Below are positions 36,321-45,168 of a stretch of DNA of 64,000 nucleotides, one piece after another (positions within the stretch are counted from its first letter, which is position 1; each line of letters opens with the position of its first letter). Both the position numbers and the translations under genes were made by a program. The DNA lies in the NCBI GenBank assembly GCA_039888615.1, contig JBDQQS010000003.1, one strand, 5' to 3'. Source of the DNA: Flavimaribacter sp039888615 (GTDB lineage: Bacteria; Pseudomonadota; Alphaproteobacteria; Rhizobiales; Rhizobiaceae). Under the pieces are notes generated by a model. That model was given only the letters and a program-made list of their open reading frames with translations. It had not been told where the DNA came from and searched no databases.

Positions 36321-37541
36321 ATGAAAATTGCTGTTCTCGGTGGCGACGGATTCGTCGGCTGGCCCACATCGCTGCACCTGTCGCAACTTGGACACGACGT
36401 CCATATCATCGACAATCTGAGCCGGCGTTGGATCGATACGGAACTGGGCGTGCAGTCGCTGACGCCGATGGACTCCATTCAGGAACGGACCCGCATATGG
36501 CATGAGGAAACTGGCCGCCGCATCCATTTCCACCTGATCGACATTGCGCGGGATTACGATGTGCTGAAGAACTGGCTGACGGAAAACCAGCCAGACGCCA
36601 TCGTTCACTTCGCCGAACAGCGCGCCGCGCCCTATTCGATGAAATCCGACCGGCACAAGAACTACACCGTCAACAATAATGTCAACGCGACGCATAATTT
36701 GCTGAACGCGCTTGTCGAAACCGACACGGACGCGCATCTCGTGCATCTCGGCACCATGGGCGTCTACGGCTATTCGACCGTCGGGGCCGCCATTCCCGAA
36801 GGCTATCTGCCGGTTGGCATCGAGACGATGGACGGCGTCACCGCAACCCAGGAAATCCTGTATCCCGCCAATCCGGGATCCATCTATCACATGACAAAGT
36901 GTCTGGATCAGTTGCTCTTCCAGTTCTATGCGAAGAATGATGGGCTGAGAATTACCGACCTGCACCAGGGCATCGTCTGGGGCACGCACACCGACCAGAC
37001 GCGGCGCCACCCGCAGCTCATCAACCGGTTCGACTATGATGGCGACTACGGAACGGTGCTGAACCGCTTCCTGATCCAGGCCGCCATCGGCTATCCGCTG
37101 ACAGTACACGGCACTGGTGGTCAGACGCGCGCCTTCATCCATATCCAGGATTCCGTGCGCTGCGTCGAACTGGCGCTGAAGAGCGCGCCCGGGCGTGGCG
37201 ACAAGGTCAAGATCTTCAACCAGATGACGGAAACGCACCGTGTGCGCGACCTCGCCGAAATCGTCGCGCGAATCGCCGACGCGAAGATCGCCTACCTCCC
37301 CAATCCGCGCAAGGAAGCGGCCGAGAACGATCTGGTTGTCAAGAACGATCAGTTCCTTCAGCTTGGTCTCAATCCGATCACCCTGGAAGAAGGTCTGCTG
37401 GAAGAAGTCGTCGATGTCGCGAAGAAATTCGCTTACCGCGTCGATCGTAGCCGTATTCCGGCCGCCTCCGCGTGGACGAAGGACATCAAGCCCACGCTCA
37501 ACACCGATCCGGAAGGCAAAGCCCTGAAATCGGCTTCCTGA
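36321..37541 (+). CDS. sqdB: UDP-sulfoquinovose synthase
   Basis: SqdB makes UDP-sulfoquinovose from UDP-glucose and sulfite, the head group donor for the sulfolipid SQDG. The 406 residues start MKIAVLGGDGFVGWPTSLHL with the NAD-binding glycine motif. RRWIDTELGVQSLTPM and HFAEQRAAPYSM follow, typical for SQD1/SqdB. The catalytic Thr is in HLGTMGVYGYST, and the Tyr-x-x-x-Lys pair is in SIYHMTKCLDQ. I chose the ATG at 36321 (CGGAG 9 bases before it) rather than the ATG at 36312 or 36285. The gene diverges from ybgC and starts the sqdBDC operon. Confidence 0.95.
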   Translation: MKIAVLGGDGFVGWPTSLHLSQLGHDVHIIDNLSRRWIDTELGVQSLTPMDSIQERTRIWHEETGRRIHFHLIDIARDYDVLKNWLTENQPDAIVHFAEQRAAPYSMKSDRHKNYTVNNNVNATHNLLNALVETDTDAHLVHLGTMGVYGYSTVGAAIPEGYLPVGIETMDGVTATQEILYPANPGSIYHMTKCLDQLLFQFYAKNDGLRITDLHQGIVWGTHTDQTRRHPQLINRFDYDGDYGTVLNRFLIQAAIGYPLTVHGTGGQTRAFIHIQDSVRCVELALKSAPGRGDKVKIFNQMTETHRVRDLAEIVARIADAKIAYLPNPRKEAAENDLVVKNDQFLQLGLNPITLEEGLLEEVVDVAKKFAYRVDRSRIPAASAWTKDIKPTLNTDPEGKALKSAS

Positions 37542-37548
37542 CGCAGGC

Positions 37549-38400
37549 ATGACTGAAAATAGCCTTCGCGAGGACGCGCCGGCGGCACATCGCTTCGCCT
37601 ACGTGACGCTCGTCACCAACGCCGACTACGCCGGCGGCGCGCTCGCCCTCGTCAGATCGATACGACTGACGGGACCCCAGGCCGACATCGTCGTGCTGCA
37701 TACCGGAGGCGTCTCGGCTGACGATCTGGCGCCAATTTCCGCGCTTGGCGCGCGTCTTGTCGCGGCGGATCTCCTGCCCACGTCCGATGCGTTCAATGAT
37801 CGGCATGCGCGCGCGAAACTGCACGCCAATTCGCCGTTCACCAAAGGGCGCAAGCCCGGTTTCCACACGCCGCTCGACAATTTCGTCAAGCTGAGGCTGT
37901 GGCAAATGACGCAATACGAGCGCTGCGTCTTCATTGACGCCGACGCGCTGGTCCTGCGCAACATCGACAGGCTGTTCGCCTATCCGGAATTCTCGGCGGC
38001 GCCGAACGTCTATGAGACGGTCGCCGATTTTCACCGGCTGAATTCCGGCGTCTTCGTGGCGCGACCGTCTGACGACACCTTCGCAGACATGATGCAGAAG
38101 CTCGATTCGCCCGACGCCTTCTGGCGGCGCACGGACCAGACCTTCCTCCAGGACTATTTCGGTGAATGGCACGGACTGCCGGTCTTCTACAACATGCTTC
38201 AATATGTCTGGTTCAACCTGCCTGAACTCTGGGACTGGAAATCGATTGGCGTCTTGCATTACCAGTACGAAAAGCCTTGGGAAAAGGACAATCCGAAGGC
38301 TGAACACCTGGCGCCTCTGATCGAACTCTGGAAGGCTTATTATTCCGGAGAGAATATTCCCGACATCGCCAACCTCGCCAACCCAACCGGACAGGACTGA
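37549..38400 (+). CDS. sqdD: glycosyltransferase family 8 protein of sulfolipid synthesis
   Basis: SqdD is proposed to take part in sulfoquinovose transfer to diacylglycerol. The 283 residues have the GT8 fold: FAYVTLVTNADYAGGALALV near the start, the DxD metal motif in CVFIDADALVLRNIDRLFA, then FHRLNSGVFVARPS and RTDQTFLQDYFGEWHGLP. The C-terminal histidine in GVLHYQYEKPWEK is the second metal ligand of the family. It starts 7 bases after sqdB and overlaps sqdC by one base. The sqdB-sqdD-sqdC order is that of the known Rhodobacter operon. Confidence 0.9.
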   Translation: MTENSLREDAPAAHRFAYVTLVTNADYAGGALALVRSIRLTGPQADIVVLHTGGVSADDLAPISALGARLVAADLLPTSDAFNDRHARAKLHANSPFTKGRKPGFHTPLDNFVKLRLWQMTQYERCVFIDADALVLRNIDRLFAYPEFSAAPNVYETVADFHRLNSGVFVARPSDDTFADMMQKLDSPDAFWRRTDQTFLQDYFGEWHGLPVFYNMLQYVWFNLPELWDWKSIGVLHYQYEKPWEKDNPKAEHLAPLIELWKAYYSGENIPDIANLANPTGQD

Positions 38401-39290
38401 TGCGAATCCTTGTAACGGGAGGAAGCGGTCTCGTCGGGCGTTTTATCGTTCGCCGACTTGCCGCCGACGGCCACGATGTCACAATCGCCGGTCGGCGCGA
38501 GCCCGATCCGACCCTGTTTTCCAGCGCAGTCAACTTCCACCTTTTCGATCTCGATCCGGACGCCGATTACACATCTGTCATGGAGGGGTTCGATTGCCTC
38601 GTCCATGCGGCCTTCTCGCATGTGCCTGGCCGTTACCGCGGCGGTGAAGGCGACGATGTTGAGGGCTTCAGGGCGCGCAATCTCGATGCGACCGTAAAAT
38701 TGTTCGAGACAGCGGCAGAGAGCGGCGTGAAGCGCGGCGTCTTTCTCTCGACCCGGGCCGTCTATGGCAAGCATCCGAAGGGCGTGAAGCTGTTCGAGAC
38801 CACATCGTGTAATCCGGATACCGAGTACGGCGCCGTCAAGCGGGCCAGTGAGATACATCTTCAGACGCTTTCGCGAAGTTCACCGCTTTCCGTCGCCAGT
38901 CTTCGTATTACCGGCGTCTATGGCCAATCCCCGACCGACACAACGCACAAATGGGAAGATCTCTTCGCGGACTATCTGGCCGGAGAACCGATCGGCGCGC
39001 GCTGCGGAACCGAGGTGCACGGAGTCGATGTGGCCAGCGCCGTCGCACTTTTGCTCGAAAAACCGGTCGAGGCAGTATCGGGTGAAATCTTCAACGTGTC
39101 CGATATTCTGGTTGATCGCCATGACCTGCTCGACATGGTCAGGCTCCAAACCGGATGCTCGCACGCCTTGCCGGGGCGGTCGGATAGCCTGCCGAACATT
39201 ATGGATACGGATAAACTGCGTGGCCTCGGCTGGCGTCCGGGTGGTTTGCCTCTTCTGAAGAAATCCGTGGCCGGCATGCTGACGCGCTGA
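38400..39290 (+). CDS. sqdC: NAD-dependent epimerase/dehydratase, SqdC
   Basis: SqdC is a short-chain reductase-like protein of the sulfolipid operon whose exact step is not settled. The 296 residues have the Rossmann motif MRILVTGGSGLVGRFIVRRL. The catalytic Ser region is FLSTRAVYGKHPKG, and the YxxxK pair is in TEYGAVKRASEIHL. The start ATG overlaps the sqdD stop (TGATG). It is the last gene of the operon and converges on ruvB, 12 bases apart. Confidence 0.85.
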   Translation: MRILVTGGSGLVGRFIVRRLAADGHDVTIAGRREPDPTLFSSAVNFHLFDLDPDADYTSVMEGFDCLVHAAFSHVPGRYRGGEGDDVEGFRARNLDATVKLFETAAESGVKRGVFLSTRAVYGKHPKGVKLFETTSCNPDTEYGAVKRASEIHLQTLSRSSPLSVASLRITGVYGQSPTDTTHKWEDLFADYLAGEPIGARCGTEVHGVDVASAVALLLEKPVEAVSGEIFNVSDILVDRHDLLDMVRLQTGCSHALPGRSDSLPNIMDTDKLRGLGWRPGGLPLLKKSVAGMLTR

Positions 39291-39302
39291 GCGCGCGGGT
39301 TC

Positions 39303-40349
39303 TTATCGTTCCGGATCTTCCTGGAAGAGGCTGATCTGCTGCTGGGCCAGATCGCGCGGGACGTCGAGACCAAGATGCCGCCAGGCGTTGGCGGTCAGGA
39401 TGCGCCCGCGCGGCGTGCGCTGAATTAGCCCCTGCTGGATCAGATAGGGCTCGATGATGTCCTCGATCGCGTCGCGCGGTTCCGACAGGCCAGCGGCAAT
39501 GGTTTCTATCCCCACTGGCCCGCCTCCGAAATTGCCAGCGATCATCCCGAGATACCGGATATCGAGCTGGTCGAGGCCTTTCTGGTCGACCGCAAGGCGG
39601 GTCAAGGCTTCGTCGGCGATCTGTTTTGTCACGGATTCGGCCTTGGCGACTTCCGCAAAGTCACGCACGCGCCGCAGCAGGCGGCCTGCGATGCGCGGCG
39701 TGCCGCGTGCCCGACGGGCGATCTCGAGCGCGCCGTCATCGGTTATCGGTAACCCCATCATGCGCGAGCCGCGTTTGACGATATGTTCGAGCTCCGCGAT
39801 AGTGTAGAAATTCAGACGCACCGGAATTCCGAACCGGTCTCGCAAAGGCGTCGTGAGAAGACCGAGCCGCGTGGTGGCGGCGACGAGCGTGAAACGGGCC
39901 AGTTCGATCTTGACGGACCGCGCGGCCGGCCCCTCGCCGATGATCAAATCGAGCTGGAAATCCTCCATCGCCGGGTAAAGAATCTCCTCCACCGCCGGAT
40001 TCAATCTGTGGATCTCGTCGATAAAAAGCACGTCGCGGTCTTCGAGGTTCGTCAGAAGCGCTGCAAGGTCCCCCGCCTTGGCGATAACCGGCCCGGAAGT
40101 GGATCTGAAATTGACGCCCAGCTCCCGCGCCATGATCTGGGCGAGCGTCGTCTTGCCGAGCCCCGGAGGACCCACGAAAAGTACGTGATCGAGCGCTTCC
40201 TCGCGGCCTCTCGCCGCCTCTATGAACACCTTGAGGTTGGAACGGGCGTCCGCCTGACCGACGAAATCGTCAAGCGTCTGCGGCCGCAGCGATGTTTCCA
40301 CGTCTTCGCCGCGACGCTCTCCGGACACGATCCTGTTCGGCTCACTCAT
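39303..40349 (-). CDS. ruvB: Holliday junction branch-migration ATPase RuvB
   Basis: RuvB is the hexameric motor of branch migration. The 348 residues show LRPQTLDDFVGQADARSNLKVFIEAA, Walker A GPPGLGKTTLAQIMA, Walker B LFIDEIHRLNPAVEEILYPAMED, the arginine-finger region, and the C-terminal winged helix (QQGLIQRTPRGRILTANAW). It follows ruvA by 20 bases. Confidence 0.98.
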   Translation of the reverse strand: MSEPNRIVSGERRGEDVETSLRPQTLDDFVGQADARSNLKVFIEAARGREEALDHVLFVGPPGLGKTTLAQIMARELGVNFRSTSGPVIAKAGDLAALLTNLEDRDVLFIDEIHRLNPAVEEILYPAMEDFQLDLIIGEGPAARSVKIELARFTLVAATTRLGLLTTPLRDRFGIPVRLNFYTIAELEHIVKRGSRMMGLPITDDGALEIARRARGTPRIAGRLLRRVRDFAEVAKAESVTKQIADEALTRLAVDQKGLDQLDIRYLGMIAGNFGGGPVGIETIAAGLSEPRDAIEDIIEPYLIQQGLIQRTPRGRILTANAWRHLGLDVPRDLAQQQISLFQEDPER

Positions 40350-40369
40350 GGTTCAGTCCAATTGTCCCG

Positions 40370-40987
40370 TCACTGCGCCAACTCCCGCAGGCCAAGCCTG
40401 ATGAGAGCGGCCGAATCCGTATTCTCGCCGGCGTGCTTGAGCGCCGCCGCGACGGCCGAGGCCGCCTGGTCTCTCGAATAGCCGAGATTTGCAAGCGCTG
40501 AAACCGCATCGCTGACCGGACCGCTCGCCACGCCGTCGCCGATCTGCTGTTTCAGGCCGATCGCCATGCCGGCGTCGCCCGCAAAGGCCGGCGCCTTGTT
40601 CTTCAGTTCGGTGACGATGCGTTGCGCCACCTTGGGTCCGATGCCTGGCGCCCGGGCCACCATCGCCTTGTCTTGCAGCGCGACCGCATTGGCCAGATCC
40701 GGCGCCGACAGGGTGGATAGAACGGCAAGCGCAACCTTGGCGCCGACCCCCTGCACGCTTTGCAGCAGCCGGAACCATTCCCGCTCGATCGCCGAGGCGA
40801 AACCGTAAAGCTTGAGCTGGTCCTCGCGCACGAATGTCTCGATCTGCAGCGTCACCGCTTCGCCGACGGAACCGAGCCCGGCCAGCGTTTGCGCCGAACA
40901 GAAGACGACATAACACACGCCGTGTACATCGATGAGAACGTGATCCTCCCCGATTTCCTCGATTGTTCCCTTGAGCTTTCCGATCAT
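40370..40987 (-). CDS. ruvA: Holliday junction DNA helicase subunit RuvA
   Basis: RuvA binds the four-way junction. From MIGKLKGTIEEIGEDHVLI it has 205 residues, the normal length, so I use the ATG at 40987 and not the upstream one at 41014. The OB fold is in the first 65 residues. The helix-hairpin-helix parts are LLQSVQGVGAKVALAVLST and ARAPGIGPKVAQRIVTELKN. The C-terminal domain that contacts RuvB begins near DAVSALANLGYSRDQAASAV. It lies 13 bases after ruvC. Confidence 0.97.
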   Translation of the reverse strand: MIGKLKGTIEEIGEDHVLIDVHGVCYVVFCSAQTLAGLGSVGEAVTLQIETFVREDQLKLYGFASAIEREWFRLLQSVQGVGAKVALAVLSTLSAPDLANAVALQDKAMVARAPGIGPKVAQRIVTELKNKAPAFAGDAGMAIGLKQQIGDGVASGPVSDAVSALANLGYSRDQAASAVAAALKHAGENTDSAALIRLGLRELAQ

Positions 40988-41000
40988 TCGTCTTCTTTCA

Positions 41001-41519
41001 TCAGCCGGCGGCAATCCGCATCTGTAAATCCGCGCTTTTCCTGTTGTGGGCGTGACAAATGGCGATGGCGAGCGCGTCGGCGGCGTCGTCGGTGTCGAAC
41101 TCCGCGCGCGGCATCAAAACCCGCACCATCATGTGGATTTGCTTCTTGTCGCCATGTCCGACGCCGATCACGGATTTCTTGACCGCATTCGGGGCATATT
41201 CGGAGACTTTGAGCCCCGCAAGCCCGGGCACCAGCAGGGCCACGCCCCGCGCCTGTCCGAGCTTGAGGGTGGCGGACGCATCCTTGTTGACGAAAGTCGC
41301 CTCCACCGCCGCTTCATCGGGACGATAAGCATGAAGTATCTCCGTCAGCCCCTCGTGCAACTGGCACAGCCGCGACGCCAGATCCAGGCTGCCGTCGGAA
41401 CGCACCGTGCCGGAAGCCACAAACCGCAACCCGTTGCCCAGACTCTCGACAACGCCCCAGCCGGTGCGTCTCAAGCCGGGATCGATTCCGATGATTCGAC
41501 AGGTGTCTTGGTGCGCCAT
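41001..41519 (-). CDS. ruvC: Holliday junction endonuclease RuvC
   Basis: RuvC cuts the junction. The 172 residues have the acidic active site: D in RIIGIDPGLRRTGWG, E in AAVEATFVNKDASATL and the D pair in EFDTDDAADALAIAICHAHN. The gene begins the ruvCAB operon. The upstream gap to yebC of 140 bases holds a hairpin that may end yebC transcription. Confidence 0.97.
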   Translation of the reverse strand: MAHQDTCRIIGIDPGLRRTGWGVVESLGNGLRFVASGTVRSDGSLDLASRLCQLHEGLTEILHAYRPDEAAVEATFVNKDASATLKLGQARGVALLVPGLAGLKVSEYAPNAVKKSVIGVGHGDKKQIHMMVRVLMPRAEFDTDDAADALAIAICHAHNRKSADLQMRIAAG

Positions 41520-41605
41520 GACCTCTCTTCAAGCCCGTTCGTTATTGTCAGCTATGGCATACAGATGCGAACAAAACAAAAACATTTCGTAAATACTAAC
41601 AATAA

Positions 41606-41633
41606 AACCCGGATCAGCGCACCGACCCGGGTT
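41606..41633 (-). terminator. probable terminator between yebC and ruvC
   Basis: AACCCGG and CCGGGTT form a 7-bp stem with a 14-base loop, 28 bases after the yebC stop. The A-rich stretch on its left gives a weak U-run on the minus strand. Formation of a working terminator is plausible but not certain. Confidence 0.5.
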
Positions 41634-41660
41634 CAAAACAGCACTGCGAACAATGGAAAT

Positions 41661-42410
41661 TCAGGCAGTCGCGAGTTTCGACATCACATCGTCGGAAATG
41701 TCGAAATTGGCGTAGACGTTCTGTACGTCGTCATCGTCTTCGAGCGCGTCGATGAGCTTCAACAACGTTCCCGCCTTGTCCTCGTCGACTGCTGTTTCGG
41801 TTTGCGGCTTCCAGACGGGTTTGACCGATTCAGCTTCGCCAAGCGTCTCCTCCAGAGCCGTCGACACGTCACCGATATCCTCGAAAGCGCAACTTATAAC
41901 GTGTCCGTCAGGGCCGGACTGCACATCGTCAGCGCCCGCCTCGATCGCCGCTTCCATGATGGCGTCCTCGTCGCCCGCCTCCGGCTTGTAGATGATTTCG
42001 CCCACGCGATCAAACATGAAGGCGACCGATCCGGTCTCGCCAAGCGTTCCGCCGTTCTTGGTAAAGCAGGCGCGCACGTTGGAGGCCGAGCGATTGCGAT
42101 TGTCGGTCAGCACCTCGACGATGACGGCGATGCCGCCCGGGCCGTAGCCCTCGTAGCGGATTTCCTCGTAGTCTTCGCTGTCGCCGCCGGCGCCTTTGTT
42201 GATGGCGCGCTGGATATTGTCCTTGGGCATCGACTGGCCCTTGGCGTTCTGCACCGCCAGGCGGAGCCGCGGATTACCCTCGATGTCCCCCCCGCCCATC
42301 TTGGCGGCGACGGTGATTTCCTTTGAAAGTTTGGAGAACAGCTTCGAGCGCTGGGCGTCCTGACGTCCCTTGCGGTGCATTATGTTCTTGAATTTCGAAT
42401 GGCCTGCCAT
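41661..42410 (-). CDS. YebC/PmpR-family protein
   Basis: The 249 residues have the TACO1/YebC pattern from the start: MAGHSKFKNIMHRKGRQDAQRSKLFSK, then TVAAKMGGGDIEGNPRLRLAV and KGQSMPKDNIQRAINKGAG. The middle domain includes EEIRYEGYGPGGIAVIVEVLTDNRNR. The family was described as DNA-binding regulators, and recent work points to relief of ribosome pausing at proline stretches. The gene lies just upstream of ruvC, a classic neighbour pair. Confidence 0.95.
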   Translation of the reverse strand: MAGHSKFKNIMHRKGRQDAQRSKLFSKLSKEITVAAKMGGGDIEGNPRLRLAVQNAKGQSMPKDNIQRAINKGAGGDSEDYEEIRYEGYGPGGIAVIVEVLTDNRNRSASNVRACFTKNGGTLGETGSVAFMFDRVGEIIYKPEAGDEDAIMEAAIEAGADDVQSGPDGHVISCAFEDIGDVSTALEETLGEAESVKPVWKPQTETAVDEDKAGTLLKLIDALEDDDDVQNVYANFDISDDVMSKLATA

Positions 42411-42619
42411 GGCGCTCCGTCCAAAGTCTTATTGTGAAATTTGCCGCCTTATAGGCAAAGACGCAGATGTCGTCCAGAAGGACCCGCTGTCGCGCGTCAC
42501 ATTCCTTCGAGGCGCGCGCCGCCAGCATGCTTTGATCAAAAGAGAGTCGCTGCCTATGGACTGCGGCGCATACTTACCTATTCTTCTTCATACGGGATCG
42601 ATCAGACGGGGCAGGGACC

Positions 42620-43471
42620 ATGACGAACTTCATGCGGAACTCAGGCCAGGCGCTGGCCGTCATTGCGATTTTTCTCTTCACGAGCGGGATGAGCACACAA
42701 CCGCTGCAGATCCAGAGCAGCGTCGACGAAGCGCCGCGGGCGGTCTCAATCTGCCAGGCGATCGCCGGCCGGCAAACCCGCCCACAGGCGCAGCCGGTCA
42801 ATGGCGAGCCGGTGGAAAGAAATCATGTGCGTTTTACCTATGTAACGCACTCCACCTATTTCGTTGAGACCGCCGGAGGCGTCACCATCGCAACCGACTA
42901 CAACGGCTATATCGGCTTTCGCGATCCCCCGTCCGTCGTGACGATGAACAAGGCGCATTCCAGCCACTGGACCGCCAGCCCCGATCCCGCCATCGACTAT
43001 GTGCTGACCGGATGGAACCCCGAGGGCGACGGGCCGATCAAACACAGTCTGGTGGTGGGCGACGCCTATGTCCGCAATGTCACAACCGATATCAGATCGG
43101 TCTTTTCGGGCTTCGAGAAGGACGGCAACTCGATCTTCATCTTCGAAGTCGCAGGTCTCTGCATCGGCCACCTCGGTCACCTGCACCATGAACTTGACGA
43201 CAGCCATATTGCGGCAATCGGTCGGCTCGACGTGGTTATGGTGCCCGTCGACGGCGGCCTGACCATCGGTCATGAAAGCATGAGTGAAATCGTCAAGCGG
43301 CTCAGGGCTTCGGTCATTCTGCCGATGCACCGTCGCGGATCATCCATCGGCTCGTTTCTGAACCTGTTCGGCGCGGATTTCGCCCACGAATTCCGCAACT
43401 CCGACAATCTGACGCTCAGTCTGCGCACACTGCCGGACCAGCCAACGATCATCGTGCTTAACGGGGTATGA
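42620..43471 (+). CDS. exported metallo-beta-lactamase-fold protein
   Basis: The 283 residues start with a signal peptide (GQALAVIAIFLFTSGMSTQ). The mature part has the MBL-fold beta start FTYVTHSTYFVETAGGVTIATDYNG. The first metal motif is not the usual HxHxDH: the matching place reads MNKAHSSHWTASP. Later elements are kept: CIGHLGHLHHELDD, VMVPVDGGLTIGH and ILPMHRRG, which resemble UlaG/UPF0173-type hydrolases. A changed metal site or a different substrate is likely. It is alone between yebC (divergent) and the YmdB-like gene (convergent, 13 bases). Confidence 0.75.
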   Translation: MTNFMRNSGQALAVIAIFLFTSGMSTQPLQIQSSVDEAPRAVSICQAIAGRQTRPQAQPVNGEPVERNHVRFTYVTHSTYFVETAGGVTIATDYNGYIGFRDPPSVVTMNKAHSSHWTASPDPAIDYVLTGWNPEGDGPIKHSLVVGDAYVRNVTTDIRSVFSGFEKDGNSIFIFEVAGLCIGHLGHLHHELDDSHIAAIGRLDVVMVPVDGGLTIGHESMSEIVKRLRASVILPMHRRGSSIGSFLNLFGADFAHEFRNSDNLTLSLRTLPDQPTIIVLNGV

Positions 43472-43484
43472 CGTCGGCGCAGAC

Positions 43485-44306
43485 TTAGTCGAAAACCGGG
43501 AGCGCTTCCTGAAGCCGCGCTCCGATGCGCAACGGCGAAATCTTTTCGGCAAGGCCCGTGCGGTCCGAGATCTCGACCGCCACGCCGCACACCGTCACCG
43601 GGCCGTCAGCAACCTCGAACCGGCCCTTCGGGATTTTGTTGACGAAGCGCTGCAGCGGTTCTTCCTTGTCCATCCCAATCGATGAATCATAGTCCCCGCA
43701 CATGCCCACATCGCTCATATAGGCCGTGCCGCCATTGAGAATCTGGTAATCCGCCGTCGGAATATGCGTATGGGTGCCGACGACAAGGCTCGCGCGGCCG
43801 TCCACGAAGTGACCAAAGCACTGCTTCTCGCTTGTCGCCTCGGCATGGAAATCGAACACCACCGCGTCCGCCTGTTCTCCGAGCGGACAGGCCGCGAGTT
43901 CGTCTTCGGCGGCCTGGAAAGGATCATCGAGATCCGGATGCATGAAAACCCGGCCCATGATGTTGGAAACCAGCACCCGCGCGCCGTTTTTTGCCAAATA
44001 GAGGCCGGAGCCGCGACCCGGCGTTCCTGACGGAAAATTGGCTGGCCGCAGAAAACGATCATGACTGTCACAGAAGATGAGGGCTTCGCGCTGATCCCAG
44101 ACATGGTTGCCTGTGGTCACCACATCTGCGCCGGCCTCGATCGTCCTTAAATAGATTTCTTCGGTGATGCCGAATCCGCCGGCGGCGTTTTCGCCGTTCA
44201 CGACGACAAAATCAAAGCTGTATTCCTCGATCAGCGTCGGCAATTTTTTCCAGACGGCGTTACGTCCGTTGCGGCCGACCATATCCCCCAGAAAAAGCAA
44301 ACGCAT
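43485..44306 (-). CDS. YmdB-like metallophosphoesterase (TIGR00282 type)
   Basis: The 273-residue protein has the calcineurin-like di-metal site: LFLGDMVGRNGRNAV, VVNGENAAGGFGI, VVTTGNHVWDQRE, VVFDFHAEATSEK and VVGTHTHIPTADYQI. Members such as Bacillus YmdB are 2',3'-cyclic nucleotide phosphodiesterases that affect mRNA turnover. No signal peptide is present, so it is cytoplasmic. The gene follows fthC by 15 bases and is probably cotranscribed with it. Confidence 0.92.
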   Translation of the reverse strand: MRLLFLGDMVGRNGRNAVWKKLPTLIEEYSFDFVVVNGENAAGGFGITEEIYLRTIEAGADVVTTGNHVWDQREALIFCDSHDRFLRPANFPSGTPGRGSGLYLAKNGARVLVSNIMGRVFMHPDLDDPFQAAEDELAACPLGEQADAVVFDFHAEATSEKQCFGHFVDGRASLVVGTHTHIPTADYQILNGGTAYMSDVGMCGDYDSSIGMDKEEPLQRFVNKIPKGRFEVADGPVTVCGVAVEISDRTGLAEKISPLRIGARLQEALPVFD

Positions 44307-44321
44307 TCAACAACACCTGTA

Positions 44322-44906
44322 TCAGTCTTGGACGGAAAAACGGCGCATGCCGCTTTCCGTTAATATGGCCGGCAGCGGAATATCATGATCCTCCGCGGGA
44401 ACGGTTTCGACCTCCTGGACGTCCAGCGCGACGCCGATCAGCCGTGGCATCTTACCCCTGTCGCGTAGTCTGGCAATGGCTCTGTCATAGTGTCCCGCGC
44501 CATAGCCTATACGGTGTCCGGTCAAATCGAACGCGGCCAGCGGCGCCAGAATCAGATCCGGATCTAGAACTTCCGCTTCTTCTCCAGGGCCCGCCGTGCC
44601 GAAACCGGTGTCAACCATCGGCGCGCCGCGCACAAGTCCGCGGAAGCGGATGGTCGTGCGGTCGATCACGACCGGCAGGCACAGACGCGCGCCCTTCTCC
44701 ATCAACCGGAACATCAGGGGACGAACATCGACTTCCGAGCGGATCGGCCAGAAACCGGACACGATCTCGCCGGGGCGGATGTCAATCGAACCCGCGCCGA
44801 TTTCAGCAATTGCGAGGCTGGCTTCGATCCGCGCTTCGGGATCCATTGCGTCGCGCGACAACAAAGCCGAATTGCGAATCTCGGCCTTGGATGGTGAACG
44901 CGTCAT
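44322..44906 (-). CDS. fthC: 5-formyltetrahydrofolate cyclo-ligase
   Basis: The enzyme turns 5-formyl-THF into 5,10-methenyl-THF with ATP. The 194 residues show LSRDAMDPEARIEASLAIAE, SGFWPIRSEVDVRPLMFRLM, LCLPVVIDRTTIRFRGL, then DLILAPLAAFDLTGHRIGYGAGHYDRAIARL with the ATP/substrate loop. Its position after zapA and a 6S RNA gene is the usual order in proteobacteria. Confidence 0.95.
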   Translation of the reverse strand: MTRSPSKAEIRNSALLSRDAMDPEARIEASLAIAEIGAGSIDIRPGEIVSGFWPIRSEVDVRPLMFRLMEKGARLCLPVVIDRTTIRFRGLVRGAPMVDTGFGTAGPGEEAEVLDPDLILAPLAAFDLTGHRIGYGAGHYDRAIARLRDRGKMPRLIGVALDVQEVETVPAEDHDIPLPAILTESGMRRFSVQD

Positions 44907-44964
44907 GGAGAAGATCCGGGGCAGGCGGTGGAGAAGACGACGAGACGATCCACGACGACCGATG

Positions 44965-45080
44965 GACGATTTACGATCCCGGGAACCTACAAAGTAGGTG
45001 GGCGCCGTGTGAAAAAACCCACGGGTCTAAACAGGGACAGCTCCCTTAGGATCGATTAAGGCCCCGGGGATTGTGTGTCC
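44965..45080 (-). ncRNA. ssrS: 6S RNA
   Basis: The 262-base space between zapA and fthC has no gene, and this is the classic place of 6S RNA, which binds and holds sigma-70 RNA polymerase. On the minus strand, ATCCC(C)GGG (45063-45071) can pair with CCCGGGAT (44976-44983) to close a long hairpin. Inside are CCTTA/TAAGG on the 5' side, an apical CCGTG/CACGG stem with a T-rich loop, and the small 3'-side hairpin CCTAC-TTT-GTAGG, as expected for a bubble-like open-promoter mimic. The exact ends are estimates. Confidence 0.72.
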
Positions 45081-45168
45081 TGTCGGGAAGCGCAGATCGC
45101 AATCCGAATATAGTCCTTGCAAATGCCAAATGGAAGCGTCCGAACGACCGAATTTTATCGCAGTCGCA

